Assembly (NCBI RefSeq): GCF_001884735.1
Contig: NZ_MJAP01000032.1
Coordinates: 62,001-126,000, forward strand
Length of the DNA: 64,000 nucleotides
Direction of reading: 5' to 3'
Origin: Natronohydrobacter thiooxidans
GTDB taxonomy: Bacteria; Pseudomonadota; Alphaproteobacteria; Rhodobacterales; Rhodobacteraceae
In this document: positions 39,350-48,612 of the stretch, piece after piece
Numbering within the stretch: position 1 is the first letter of the stretch
Layout: each line of letters begins with the position of its first letter
Program-made: the position numbers and the translations under genes
The notes under the pieces: model-generated
Database searches by the model: none
Told to the model about the DNA's origin: nothing
Seen by the model: only the letters and a program-made list of their open reading frames with translations

Positions 39350-39934
39350 TTATAGTGGCGTGGACAATAACAGATACCTGCCACTGCCCCGCCGCATCAG
39401 CAAAAGCCGATGTGCCTCATGATCATCATAGCCGCTTTTTTCGGTCTTTTCGATGGCTAAACGCAAATTCTCGCGGATTTCGGGGGATCTGCCCTTATCA
39501 AACACGAAAGCGTTGCGGAAATGCAGTTGGGCTTCGCCCCATTTGCCCTGTTCGCCCAGCGTCACGCCCAGATTGTTATGCGCAGGGACAAAGGTTTCAT
39601 CCAGTTCCAGCGCCCGGCGCAGATCCTGCTCTGCCTGCTGCAGACGGCCAAGACGCAGATTGGCAGAGCCGATGGCTGAAAGCACATCGACGCTGGCCCC
39701 ATGGGTCACAGCGCCGCGATGATATTCGCGCAGGGCCAGTTCATATTCGCCCGCCGCCATCAGCCGATGGCCGACAATCAACCCGTCAACCGCATCCGGC
39801 ACATCAGAACCGCGCGCCGCAGGCCGCAACTGGTCGGGGCCAGCCCCGGCAATCAAGGCGTCGCGCGGGGACGGCGATGTGGCCGCGCAGCCTGCCAGGA
39901 ACCCTGCCAGGAACAACCATGTTATGCGACGCAA
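39350..39934 (-). CDS. Second TPR lipoprotein of the Tad locus
   Basis: A 194-residue lipoprotein with signal peptide and lipobox LAGC (Cys16, MRRITWLFLAGFLAGC) and three or four TPR units (EYELALREYHRGAVTHG, LRLGRLQQAEQDLRRALEL, HNNLGVTLGEQGKWGEAQ). It lies 2 bases after tadC and before the larger TPR gene, so it is a Tad component, probably for secretin assembly. Which of the two TPR proteins is the TadD counterpart is uncertain. Confidence 0.83.
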   Translation of the reverse strand: MRRITWLFLAGFLAGCAATSPSPRDALIAGAGPDQLRPAARGSDVPDAVDGLIVGHRLMAAGEYELALREYHRGAVTHGASVDVLSAIGSANLRLGRLQQAEQDLRRALELDETFVPAHNNLGVTLGEQGKWGEAQLHFRNAFVFDKGRSPEIRENLRLAIEKTEKSGYDDHEAHRLLLMRRGSGRYLLLSTPL

Positions 39935-39936
39935 GT

Positions 39937-40914
39937 TTACATTCCGCTTATGATATTTCCGCCCAGATCCGCCATGATGCCAACCACCGAGGGCGCGATC
40001 AGGATGATCAGCAGAGGTGGGACAGTGAACATCATAGTGCCCAAAGTCATCTTGGTCGGCAAGAGGTTTGCTTTCTCCTCGGCGCGCATGATCCGCTTGT
40101 CGCGCATTTCCGAAGCGAAGACGCGCAGCGCCTCGGTGATCGAGGTGCCATAGGTCTGCGCCTGCACCATCACCGTCACGAAAGAGGTGATGTCCGAGAT
40201 GTCGCAGCGCTTCGCCAGATCTTTCAGAACCTCGCCGCGTTCGCGCCCGGCCTTGACTTGCTCGCCCACGGCGCTGAATTCCTCGCCCAACGCGGGATAG
40301 GCCTGCTTGATCTCGCGTGATACCCGCTGGATGGACTGATCAAGCGATTGCCCGGCCTCGACGCAGATCAGCATCATGTCCAGCGCATCGGGAAAGCCCG
40401 AGAGGATCTCTTCCTTGCGCGCCTCGACGCGCTTTTCGATCCAGCGTCGTGGGCCGAAATAGCCGACCAGCATTGGCATCACGAGCGCGAAGGCCATCAG
40501 ATAGAGGCTTTCGAACCTGTCCGGCGCGATCACGAACACGACCAGAAGCGACAGCGCCAGCCCGCTGAGCGCGAGGATGAACTGAAGCGCCGCGAAATCG
40601 CGCACGGCATTCTTGCCGTGATAGCCCGCCTGAATCATCTTCTGGCGCGCTGCCGACAGCTCTTTCTCATTCTCCGGCTCCAGAAAGCGCGAGAAATTGT
40701 CGAGTGCCTTGATTTCACGCCCTTTTCCCCGCCGCAACGAGCGTTTGTCGTCGCGGGAACTGTTCTTGTTCGCCTTCGCTTCCTGCGAGAAACGCTGCAT
40801 CGGATCGGCGCGTTCGCCCTTCATGAGGGTCGCCAGCGCCAGCCCCAGAAGTGCTATGCCGCCGAAGCCAGCCAGTGCAATCAGTCCTGTCGGGCCCTCG
40901 AAAATCTCAAACAT
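39937..40914 (-). CDS. tadC: Tad platform protein TadC (GspF family)
   Basis: A 325-residue inner-membrane protein of the type II secretion F family. An N-terminal helix (LIALAGFGGIALLGLALATL) and a central pair flank a cytoplasmic GspF domain (FPDALDMMLICVEAGQSLDQ), with a last helix near the C-terminus. With TadB it forms the platform moved by the CpaF ATPase. It is 47 bases after tadB in the same run. Confidence 0.93.
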   Translation of the reverse strand: MFEIFEGPTGLIALAGFGGIALLGLALATLMKGERADPMQRFSQEAKANKNSSRDDKRSLRRGKGREIKALDNFSRFLEPENEKELSAARQKMIQAGYHGKNAVRDFAALQFILALSGLALSLLVVFVIAPDRFESLYLMAFALVMPMLVGYFGPRRWIEKRVEARKEEILSGFPDALDMMLICVEAGQSLDQSIQRVSREIKQAYPALGEEFSAVGEQVKAGRERGEVLKDLAKRCDISDITSFVTVMVQAQTYGTSITEALRVFASEMRDKRIMRAEEKANLLPTKMTLGTMMFTVPPLLIILIAPSVVGIMADLGGNIISGM

Positions 40915-40961
40915 GGGTCACTCGCCTTTCCAGTGGAGCCGTGTTGCCTGCAGCACCGGTC

Positions 40962-41930
40962 TCAAACCTTGATATCCGTCATCTTGCGCATGTAGAGGAT
41001 GTTGATGATCAGGAAGACACCGACCACGATTGCCAGCGGCAGGTAATAGGGGGTTTCCTTCACATTGTCATAATAGTCCGGCTTGATCGCCTGGATCATC
41101 AGCATCGCAACAATCGGGAAACCGGACAGGAACATGCCGGACCATTTCGCTTCGGCCGTGATCGCCCGCACACGCCGGAACAGCTTGAACCGCGCGCGCA
41201 CAACTTTCGACAGCCCGTCCAGAATCTCTGCGAGATTGCCGCCGGATTTCTGCTGGATCGAGACCGCGACGGCCAGAAACCGGATATCCTGCAAATCCAC
41301 GCGCTCGCCGAATTCCGCAATCGCTTCGCCCGCGTCCCGGCCATAGGCGATCTCGTCGGCGATCAGCCCGAGTTCCGTGCCCAGCGGATCCGCGATTTCA
41401 TCCGCCGCGATGTTCAGCGACGCGCCGAAAGGATGGCCCACGCGCAGCGAGCGCACCATCAGGTCGATGGCTTCGGGCAGTTGTTCCTCGATCGCCGACA
41501 CCCGCTTCTTGGCCTTGCTGGAGACCCAGACGAAGACGCCGCCAAAGCCGAAGACGACAGAGATGCCGGCCCGGATTCCGGGTTCCGTGGGTGTGGTGAA
41601 ACTCAGCATCACGAAGCTGAAGGCGCTGAGCGCGAACATCAGCAGGATCAGCGTGCGGGGCGAGAAGGCGATATTGCCCTTGCGCGCGCGCTCTTCGATC
41701 ATGCCATAGAGCGGGATCGAGAATCCGCCTTTGTGGATAGAGCGCTCCTTGCGCAACTGCTCCATCACATCTTTCTTTGCCTGCCCCTTCTGCATCAGTT
41801 CGAGGCGGCGGTTCAGCTTGGAATCATGCTCGATGCTGCGCCCGAAGGCGATCAGGTAGACACCATTGATCAGCAGCAGGACTGCGCCGAAAATGGCAAG
41901 ATAAATCAGGGGGCTGATCGACAGTTCCAT
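40962..41930 (-). CDS. tadB: Tad platform protein TadB (GspF family)
   Basis: A 322-residue inner-membrane protein, the second GspF-type subunit of the Tad platform. The N-terminal helix (LIYLAIFGAVLLLINGVYLI) leads to a Lys/Glu-rich linker, two helices, and the GspF segment LPEAIDLMVRSLRVGHPFGA, ending in helices and MRKMTDIKV. It lies 3 bases after cpaF, and translation is probably coupled. Confidence 0.93.
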   Translation of the reverse strand: MELSISPLIYLAIFGAVLLLINGVYLIAFGRSIEHDSKLNRRLELMQKGQAKKDVMEQLRKERSIHKGGFSIPLYGMIEERARKGNIAFSPRTLILLMFALSAFSFVMLSFTTPTEPGIRAGISVVFGFGGVFVWVSSKAKKRVSAIEEQLPEAIDLMVRSLRVGHPFGASLNIAADEIADPLGTELGLIADEIAYGRDAGEAIAEFGERVDLQDIRFLAVAVSIQQKSGGNLAEILDGLSKVVRARFKLFRRVRAITAEAKWSGMFLSGFPIVAMLMIQAIKPDYYDNVKETPYYLPLAIVVGVFLIINILYMRKMTDIKV

Positions 41931-41933
41931 GGC

Positions 41934-43382
41934 TTATCTCCGTCCCCGCATTTCGTCATAGATGCTGGCAGGCAGGTCATAGCCCCAGCGCTTGAACCGG
42001 TCCGAATAGGCCGAGCGCAGGCCCGTCCCGGTGAAATGGCCAAGGATCGTGCCATTGGGCTCCAGGCCCGTGCGCTCGAAACGGAAGATCTCCTGCATGG
42101 TGATAATCTCGCCTTCCATGCCGGTGATTTCGGTGATCGACACCATGCGGCGCGAGCCATCCTGCAGGCGCGAGACCTGCACGATCAGGTTCACAGCAGA
42201 GCCGATCTGGCTGCGCACCGCGCGCAAGGGCATTTCGATCCCGGCCATGGCGACCATGTTTTCCAACCGGCTGATCCCGTCGCGCGCCGAGTTGGCGTGG
42301 ATTGTCGTCATCGAGCCGTCATGGCCTGTATTCATGGCCTGCAACATGTCGATAACTTCCTCGCCGCGGGTTTCGCCGACGATGATCCGGTCAGGGCGCA
42401 TCCGCAGGGCGTTGCGCAGACAATCGCGCTGCGTGACCGCGCCTTTGCCTTCCATATTGGCCGGGCGGCTTTCCATCCGGCCCACATGGATCTGTTGCAG
42501 TTGCAGTTCCGCCGTATCCTCGATGGTCAGGACACGTTCTTCATTGCCGATGAAGCTTGAGAGCGCGTTCAGCGTCGTGGTCTTGCCCGAGCCGGTTCCG
42601 CCGGAGACGATGATATTGAGCCGGGTTGCCACCGCGGCTTCCAGATAGAGCGCCATTTCTTCTGAAAACGCCCCGAATTTCACCAGATCCTGGATGCCGA
42701 GTTTTTCTTTCTTGAATTTCCGGATGGATACCAGCGAGCCGTCGACCGCGACCGGGGGCACCATCGCGTTGAAGCGCGAGCCATCGGCCAGACGGGCATC
42801 CACATAGGGGTTGGATTCATCAACCCGACGCCCGACGGCGGAGACGATCTTGTCGATGATGCGCAGCAGATGCCGCTCGTCGCGAAAGGTCACATCGGTC
42901 AGTTCCAGCTTGCCTGCGCGCTCGATGAAGACCTGCTTGGGGCCGTTGACCAGAATATCATTGACCGTGTCATCCTGCAGCAAGGGCTCCAGCGGGCCAA
43001 GGCCCATCACCTCGAAATAGAGTTCCTTGTTCAGCGTGGCGCGTTCCTCGCTGTTGAGGACGACATCCATCTCGGACAGCGCTTCTGCGACGATGGTATT
43101 GATTTCCGAGCGCAATTCGGCTTCGCTGGCAGTCTCCAGCGCGGAGAGGTTCAGGTTTTCGAGCAAGCGTTTGTGCAGATCGGATTTGAGCGCGTTCATC
43201 CGCAACTTGCGCTGCTGGGCACGGTCCGAGGCAACCGCCGAGGCTGGAACACTGGTGTCAGCTCTGCCGCGCTGAGGCGACGGGCGCTCGGGGGTCTTGC
43301 CTTGCGGCTTGGCGCGTTCCGGCGCGGCATCCACCGGCTTGACCGGCGTGGCACCCTGGGTCTTGCGATATCTTGCGAACAT
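41934..43382 (-). CDS. cpaF: Tad pilus assembly ATPase (CpaF/TadA)
   Basis: The 482-residue secretion ATPase powers pilus extension and retraction. A Pro/Arg-rich disordered N-terminus (about 1-60) is followed by the N-terminal PAS-like domain and the ATPase core with Walker [10 protein letters not shown] (261-269), the Asp box [12 protein letters not shown], Walker [13 protein letters not shown], and the His box [13 protein letters not shown]. All motifs are complete. It is preceded by cpaE and followed by tadB. Confidence 0.96.
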   Translation of the reverse strand: MFARYRKTQGATPVKPVDAAPERAKPQGKTPERPSPQRGRADTSVPASAVASDRAQQRKLRMNALKSDLHKRLLENLNLSALETASEAELRSEINTIVAEALSEMDVVLNSEERATLNKELYFEVMGLGPLEPLLQDDTVNDILVNGPKQVFIERAGKLELTDVTFRDERHLLRIIDKIVSAVGRRVDESNPYVDARLADGSRFNAMVPPVAVDGSLVSIRKFKKEKLGIQDLVKFGAFSEEMALYLEAAVATRLNIIVSGGTGSGKTTTLNALSSFIGNEERVLTIEDTAELQLQQIHVGRMESRPANMEGKGAVTQRDCLRNALRMRPDRIIVGETRGEEVIDMLQAMNTGHDGSMTTIHANSARDGISRLENMVAMAGIEMPLRAVRSQIGSAVNLIVQVSRLQDGSRRMVSITEITGMEGEIITMQEIFRFERTGLEPNGTILGHFTGTGLRSAYSDRFKRWGYDLPASIYDEMRGRR

Positions 43383-43400
43383 GATCTTTACTCACCTGTA

Positions 43401-44636
43401 TTATTCAGCAGCGATCGTCGTGGTCTGGGACGTCTCGTAGAGCGCTGCTGCAAATTTCTGGATCTCTTTGGTGACCGGGTTCTTGGGGGCGTATTCTGAC
43501 AGCGGAAGGCCGTGGTCATTGGCGTCCCGGATCTGCGTGCCGCCATCAGGAATATGTACCGCGATGCTGATGCCAAGGCTCTCGGCCATGCGTTTCGCCC
43601 GCGCCTTGCCGCCAAGATCGGTGAAGCGCGGCGCCCGGTTCAGGATGAAACGGTGCTTCTCCATGGAAATGCCATCCGCTTTCAGCGCGCGGATCATGCG
43701 CAGCGCGTTTTGCGCAGAGCGCAGATCCAACTCTATCATGGTGAAATAGAGATCCGACATCTGCAGCGCGGTTTCGGTCCAGTGCACAACTGTGCGCGGC
43801 ATGTCGATGATCACGATGTCGAACTGATCACGCGCCATAGAGATCACGCGTTCGATTTCATCCGGGGTCAGCAGGTCCAGCGGCAGCATGTCGGAGGGCG
43901 CGGTCAGCACTTGCAAGCGGTCCTGAAACTTCTGGGTTGCCGCGAAGAAAGCGTCGCGGTCCATCGTGCTGGTCTGGGACAGCAGCTCATAGACCTTTTC
44001 CGTCCGCGCGAGATCGAGATAGGTCGAGACCGATCCGGACTGAAAATCGAAATCGAGTATGCAGACCGTCTGGCCGTCCTTGGCGCCGATACTGCTCAGT
44101 TCCCAGGCCAGATTGACGGCGAAATTGGTGCCACCTGCGCCGCCCGCCAGCGCATGAACCGCAAAGACCGATCCGTTCTTGCCGCTGGGCGCGGAAGCGG
44201 CGGCGCCATAGCGCCCATGGTCCGCAACTTCGTTCTGCCGCTTCAGCCGTGCGATGGCATCCTGCAGCGCATTTTCCGGCAGCGGGTAGGGGACGAAATC
44301 ACTGGCACCCGCCCGCAGCAACTGATGCAGCAGGATCGGCGAGAGGGCTTCGGCGATCAGCAGCACCTGGATGTTGCGCGCGGTTGCTTGTTCGATCACC
44401 GCACGGATCGGCGCGATACTGGCCTCATCCTCATCGTCGAGCGCGATGGCAAGCATTTCAAGATCGTCCGATTCCGCATCCTGCAGAAAGGCGGTGGCTT
44501 CCGAGAAGGTCAGATCGCCCCAGTCCTCGTGGAAAACCGCTTCCATGTCTTCAATCAGCAGGTCAAAATTCTGCACGTCGCGCGAGACCGTGCAGGCACG
44601 GATCTTCTGGGGGGTGCTGTCAACGGTGCTCGCCAT
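43401..44636 (-). CDS. cpaE: Tad localisation protein CpaE/TadZ
   Basis: A 411-residue cytoplasmic protein with an atypical receiver-like N-terminal domain and a MinD/ParA-type domain. The P-loop reads AGGAGGTNFAVN, without the usual lysines, as known for other CpaE proteins that do not behave as ordinary ATPases. The VCILDFDFQSGSVSTYLDLA and IVIIDMPRTV strands follow. It places the Tad machine in the cell. GAGGAA precedes the ATG at 44636. It begins a transcription unit after the terminator at 44864-44898. Confidence 0.9.
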   Translation of the reverse strand: MASTVDSTPQKIRACTVSRDVQNFDLLIEDMEAVFHEDWGDLTFSEATAFLQDAESDDLEMLAIALDDEDEASIAPIRAVIEQATARNIQVLLIAEALSPILLHQLLRAGASDFVPYPLPENALQDAIARLKRQNEVADHGRYGAAASAPSGKNGSVFAVHALAGGAGGTNFAVNLAWELSSIGAKDGQTVCILDFDFQSGSVSTYLDLARTEKVYELLSQTSTMDRDAFFAATQKFQDRLQVLTAPSDMLPLDLLTPDEIERVISMARDQFDIVIIDMPRTVVHWTETALQMSDLYFTMIELDLRSAQNALRMIRALKADGISMEKHRFILNRAPRFTDLGGKARAKRMAESLGISIAVHIPDGGTQIRDANDHGLPLSEYAPKNPVTKEIQKFAAALYETSQTTTIAAE

Positions 44637-44863
44637 TTTGGCTTCCTCAAACTCAACTCGGGTTTCCAACGGATCCGCCGAAAAAGGATTCGCACTACAG
44701 AAGCGGATCCGACGGTATGTTGAGCGAAGATTGTTTATAATTCTGGCAAGATTTGGGCCGAACTGGTGAAATTGTTCGATACTACCCGAAGCGCAATCAC
44801 GTCGGCGCGACCAATTGGCCTTTCCGTCAGGGCTTGCGGAATATGACGTTGCGTCCTGCTGAA

Positions 44864-44898
44864 AATGAAAGAAACCCGCGCCTTGTGGAAGCGCGGGT
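44864..44898 (-). terminator. Rho-independent terminator after the OmpA-like gene
   Basis: On the minus strand ACCCGCGC pairs with GCGCGGGT across a 9-base loop and is followed by TTTCTTTCATT. It lies 29 bases after the OmpA-domain gene stop and separates cpaC-ompA-like from cpaE. The rest of the 290-base gap to cpaE shows no gene. Confidence 0.85.
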
Positions 44899-44926
44899 CA
44901 ATGCGGCTGTCAAACTGGCGCGGGCC

Positions 44927-45553
44927 TTACTCGACGCGATGCTCTTCTCGCGCGCTCCCGACATATTCCCGATGGATGATGCGCGCGTAATCGCCATGCA
45001 TCGTTGTGGCACGTCGGCGGATCATGCCCGAAATCTCGGTCACGGTGCGTCGATTCGCAGGCTCATAGCCTTCCGACACGATCAGCGGCTGGGTTTCCCC
45101 GCGTGAGACGACGGCTATGATGCTGGACCGTGGCACCCCCAGCGAGACCAGACAGCCTTTCACGGCATTAGCGCGGCGCAGTCCCAGGCGATAGTTATAG
45201 GCGGCAGAGCCCACGGCATCGGTATGGCCATAGATCGTGTAGCGCAGTTCCGGGAATTGCTTCATCCAATGCGCCTGAATCCGCAGGATCGCGAGGGCCT
45301 CTTCATCGAGCGCGGCGCTGTCAAAGGCGAAATTGACCATCGAGGGCACTTCCGCATGGAAGCGGCGGCTCATGATCTGCGCAAGGCTGATCTGCCCGCT
45401 CTGCAACAGCGTGTTATGCATGGTCGGGTTGCCAAAGCCGCCCTCGTCGATCGTGCTTCCGGCCTCGCGGTTGAAGCTGGAACTGGGGTCGCTACAGGCG
45501 GTCAAACCCAGACCCGCAGCGCCGATCAGAAAATTGCGACGGTTGATAGCCAT
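44927..45553 (-). CDS. OmpA-domain lipoprotein in the CpaD position
   Basis: A 208-residue outer-membrane lipoprotein. The signal MAINRRNFLIGAAGLGLTAC combines a twin-arginine-like RRNFL with a lipobox LTAC. The OmpA peptidoglycan-binding domain follows (VNFAFDSAALDEEALAIL, then YTIYGHTDAVGSAAYNYRLG and LRRANAVKGCLVSLGV). It occupies the place between cpaC and cpaE where cpaD usually lies, and a short FGNPTMHNTLLQ before the domain recalls CpaD weakly. It probably anchors the secretin to peptidoglycan. GGAG precedes the ATG at 45553. Confidence 0.85.
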   Translation of the reverse strand: MAINRRNFLIGAAGLGLTACSDPSSSFNREAGSTIDEGGFGNPTMHNTLLQSGQISLAQIMSRRFHAEVPSMVNFAFDSAALDEEALAILRIQAHWMKQFPELRYTIYGHTDAVGSAAYNYRLGLRRANAVKGCLVSLGVPRSSIIAVVSRGETQPLIVSEGYEPANRRTVTEISGMIRRRATTMHGDYARIIHREYVGSAREEHRVE

Positions 45554-45590
45554 ACCCGGCTCCTTTGTTAAGCCCTTGAGACAGCTCGAA

Positions 45591-46982
45591 TTAATCCAGA
45601 ACATAGCCATAGGAGCCACCGAAATCCTGACGCGCGATCTCGCCGAGAGCGCCAGAGCCGGGCGCGGCCAGCCGTCCGCTAAGGAAGAGTTCACGCTCGG
45701 TCGGCGGGCGGACGCGATCAGTGGGCAGCATCAGCGCCTCACCGCGTGTCGGCGTGACCAGATGCGCCGTGATGATGATTACCAACTCGGTCTGCTGGCG
45801 CTGATACTCTGCGCTGCGGAACAGGGCCCCCAGCACGGGAAGTTCCGACAGCCAGGGGACGCTGCGCGAATTGGCGCGGAAATCATCTTCGAGCAGGCCC
45901 GCGATGGCGAAGCTCTCGCCGTCACGCAGTTCGACCGTGGTCTTGGTGGACCGGGTGCGGAACGGGGCGACCTGCGTGCCGTTGATCAGCGTCGCATTCG
46001 CGCCGTCAAGCGAAGAGACCGTCGCGTCCAGCCGAAGGTTGATCACCTTGTCATCCAGCACCCGCGGGGTGAAGGCGAGCTGTACGCCGAAGGGTCGGTA
46101 TACAATGCTGATATTGCTGCCGTTCTCGGATACAGTAGGCACCGGATATTCGCCGCCCGCGAGAAAGCTCGCTTCCTGCCCGGACAGGGCGGTCAGATTA
46201 GGCTCGGCCAGAGTGCGCGCAAGCCCCTGCGTTTCCAGCGCCTCCAGCAGCACCTGGGCGGTCAGCCGTCCGCCTCCGACCCTGAACCCGAGCGCGCCGG
46301 CGCGGGTGGCAGACGCACCCGGCGTCAGGTTGGTATTCGACAGGGCACCGCCCTGGCCGCCGGTATTCATCGACAGGTTGGTGTCGGCATTCACATTGAT
46401 GCTCGCGCCGAGATTCTTGCTGATCCCGCGCTGCATTTCCGCAAACCGCACTTTCAGCATCACCTGCTGCGTGCCGCCCACGCTCATCAGGTTCGAGATG
46501 CGGTCGGGCGCATAGCGCTGCGCCAGTTCCAGTGCCGCGTCCAGACGTGCGGCGGTCGAGACGATGCCCGACAGCACGATCCCGTCATTCGCGGTGCGCA
46601 CCTCGATCTTCTCATTGGGCAGGATCTGGCGCAGGCGCTCGCGGAATTCCGCGATATCGGGCGTGACCTGAACCTCGACATTCGACATCAGCGCGCCGTC
46701 GGGGCCAAGGATGGTGAGCGTGGTCCGACCCGGTGTCTTGCCCAAGACATAGATCGACCGGTCCGAGAGGGTCGAGATATCGGCAATGCCGGGATTGGCG
46801 ATGGACAGTTCTGCGAAGGGATTGTCGGTTTCGACAACGACGGCGCGGTTCATCGGCACCCGGAGCGTTGATGCAGCACCGCCGTTCAGAACGCGAAACG
46901 TCTCTGCCTGAGCGGTCGGTGCCTGCGCAAGACCAAACGAAGCTCCGAGAAGCAGCGTTGCTGCGAGTAGTTTGATTCTCAT
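45591..46982 (-). CDS. cpaC: Tad outer-membrane secretin (CpaC/RcpA)
   Basis: A 463-residue secretin forming the outer-membrane pore for the Flp pilus. The signal peptide ends APTAQAE (about 26), then a pilus-assembly N1-type domain, a BON-like segment (KIEVRTANDGIVLSGIVS), and the secretin domain (VMLKVRFAEMQRGISKNLG to FGVQLAFTPRVLDDKVINLR). The ATG at 46982 gives a good signal peptide. It begins 306 bases after cpaB. Confidence 0.94.
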   Translation of the reverse strand: MRIKLLAATLLLGASFGLAQAPTAQAETFRVLNGGAASTLRVPMNRAVVVETDNPFAELSIANPGIADISTLSDRSIYVLGKTPGRTTLTILGPDGALMSNVEVQVTPDIAEFRERLRQILPNEKIEVRTANDGIVLSGIVSTAARLDAALELAQRYAPDRISNLMSVGGTQQVMLKVRFAEMQRGISKNLGASINVNADTNLSMNTGGQGGALSNTNLTPGASATRAGALGFRVGGGRLTAQVLLEALETQGLARTLAEPNLTALSGQEASFLAGGEYPVPTVSENGSNISIVYRPFGVQLAFTPRVLDDKVINLRLDATVSSLDGANATLINGTQVAPFRTRSTKTTVELRDGESFAIAGLLEDDFRANSRSVPWLSELPVLGALFRSAEYQRQQTELVIIITAHLVTPTRGEALMLPTDRVRPPTERELFLSGRLAAPGSGALGEIARQDFGGSYGYVLD

Positions 46983-47288
46983 TTTGCCTGCCTTCTGAGA
47001 CTGCTCTGTTTTTGTCGGGTCGCAGCAAATCTGTCCTGCGCCCCCAGGTCTGACGCCTGTCAATTTTGGCTGATCATGCTTCAATCCGGGATTTTTATCA
47101 AGAATCTTGTGCTTATGGCGCTAAGTTGATGTACTTTCTGCAACGATCACCGCTGGGTTGTCTAGATATTGAGTCGCATCCAGCCGCGCGCGCCGCATCT
47201 GGGTGCCCCTCCCTTGTGTCCTTCCGGCAACAAAACGGACATGGCGCGCGCCCCGGCGGGTGCGCGCGCCATGTCCCGATCAGCGCGG
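46983..47288. other. 306-base gap between cpaB and cpaC
   Basis: No credible gene is seen on either strand. The right end holds the 15-base perfect inverted repeat taken as the cpaB terminator; the ~240 bases left of it should contain the cpaC promoter and 5' leader. I recognised no specific operator. Confidence 0.6.
47228..47276 (-). terminator. Strong rho-independent terminator after cpaB
   Basis: GGACATGGCGCGCGC (47237-47251) and its exact complement GCGCGCGCCATGTCC (47262-47276) flank a 10-base loop. On the minus strand the stem is followed by GTTTTGTTG. It starts 12 bases after the cpaB stop. Confidence 0.85.
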
Positions 47289-48122
47289 TCAGTTGGTGCA
47301 GGGAATTTCGATCAGCACCATATCACCCCCGCGCCGGGTGCGGATATGGCATTTCTGCTCGACTTCGACCCGGCGTTCCTCGCGGACGATGCCCAGCATC
47401 TGGTCCTGCGTCATCTCGATCTGCTCATTCGTTCGCTCGTCATCAACGCCGATCAGCGCCAGCGACAGCCGCCCCGAACCCTGTGCCTGCGCCAGTGCCG
47501 CCGCCTGCCGGGGCGTGGCCTCTACTGTCACGGTGCGGGCTGCGGATACATTGGTCGTGCGGTCCATATCCGCGCTCTGGTCCACGGCAATCAGGCGCAT
47601 ATGCGACTGGATCATTTGCGTGACCTCACCCTGATCAGAGCTGCGCCCGGTCCAGAACACATCGACATGATCGCCGGGGCGCAGGAAACCCGCGACGCCA
47701 GAGGTCTGGTTGACCGGGATGGTAAAGGCGCGCATGCCGGGGCTGAGATGCGAGGTGATGCCCGCCTGTTTGCCGGGTTCGGTCAGTTTGACGGTCATGA
47801 TCGGCTCCAGCGCTTCCATCGCGCGCAGCACGATCCGGGTGTCGCTGCCATTCGGGAACAGCGCGTCGACATCGGTATAGGCGCCAGTGGGCACAGCGTA
47901 AGACGGGAAGGGCGCCACGCGCACATCCTCGCGCGTCAGTTGCTGGCCGTAGCGCAGGGGTTTGGCGGTCACGAACACATTCACCATCTCGACCGTGCTG
48001 GCATTGCGCCGGGCTTCGGCGAGTTCCGTCTGCATCTGCGAGATGTATTTCTGCGTCTGAAAGACCGCAAACCCGGCCAGGCCGACCCCGGCGATCAAGA
48101 CTGCTCCGAACACGAGGCGCAT
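47289..48122 (-). CDS. cpaB: Tad pilus assembly protein CpaB/RcpC
   Basis: A 277-residue periplasmic protein anchored by an N-terminal helix (MRLVFGAVLIAGVGLAGFAV). It has an SAF domain (VFVTAKPLRYGQQLTREDVR) and a beta-rich RcpC domain (VDVFWTGR and after). CpaB proteins stabilise the secretin and periplasmic channel. The ATG at 48122 has AGGAAAGAG upstream. A strong terminator follows it. Confidence 0.93.
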   Translation of the reverse strand: MRLVFGAVLIAGVGLAGFAVFQTQKYISQMQTELAEARRNASTVEMVNVFVTAKPLRYGQQLTREDVRVAPFPSYAVPTGAYTDVDALFPNGSDTRIVLRAMEALEPIMTVKLTEPGKQAGITSHLSPGMRAFTIPVNQTSGVAGFLRPGDHVDVFWTGRSSDQGEVTQMIQSHMRLIAVDQSADMDRTTNVSAARTVTVEATPRQAAALAQAQGSGRLSLALIGVDDERTNEQIEMTQDQMLGIVREERRVEVEQKCHIRTRRGGDMVLIEIPCTN

Positions 48123-48273
48123 GACTCTTTCCTCTTTCCTGATACGATTCGCCCAAGGGGCGGAATTCACTGCTCTGTCAGGAACAATATCCCTGAATTA
48201 TGGCCAAATCGTGCACGACACCGGGCGAGAGTCAGACATCCACACGAGACCGGCGCGGGAAAAATCCGTCCGG

Positions 48274-48474
48274 TCACAAAGGGCCGATTGGCGCCAGTTC
48301 CGCAGAGGAGAGGGACTCGGATGTCGAGTCGCCGACATGCTGCGCGCCCGTGATCACTGTCAGGACAATCGCCGCGCCTAGCGTGCAGATCGCCGCTGTC
48401 AGGACGACAAAATCCACCGTCACGGCCCCGGATTGGTCTTCACCAAAATCTTTCAGTTTCAAAAAAGCGTTCAT
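48274..48474 (-). CDS. Flp-type pilin, inner copy
   Basis: A 66-residue prepilin. A short hydrophilic leader ends at Gly16 in EDQSG, and the helix AVTVDFVVLTAAICTLGAA follows. The position-5 residue is Asp rather than Glu, and position 6 is Phe rather than Tyr of canonical Flp. The C-terminal domain is short (about 28 residues). It lies between the outer pilin gene and cpaB. It is probably cleaved by the CpaA peptidase. It could be a minor pilin. Confidence 0.82.
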   Translation of the reverse strand: MNAFLKLKDFGEDQSGAVTVDFVVLTAAICTLGAAIVLTVITGAQHVGDSTSESLSSAELAPIGPL

Positions 48475-48533
48475 CTGAGTGCTCTCATCTGATCTGGGTT
48501 CAGTGTCGGTAAATCAACGTCACTCGGTCCTGT

Positions 48534-48571
48534 CATAAAAGGAGCGCCGCATCCCTTCGGCTGCGGCGCTC
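48534..48571 (-). terminator. Rho-independent terminator after the outer Flp pilin gene
   Basis: GAGCGCCGCA pairs perfectly with TGCGGCGCTC across a 10-base loop. On the minus strand it is followed by CTTTTATGAC. It lies 41 bases after the pilin stop and would give an abundant short pilin mRNA. Confidence 0.85.
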
Positions 48572-48612
48572 TGGATGCCCCTTGCGCGTTTCGCGCAAGT
48601 CCATGCGGGAGA

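Noticed and set aside
40851..42560. Plus-strand open frame of about 569 codons opposite tadC, tadB and cpaF
   Set aside because: A mirror of three clear Tad genes with no ribosome binding site or motif.
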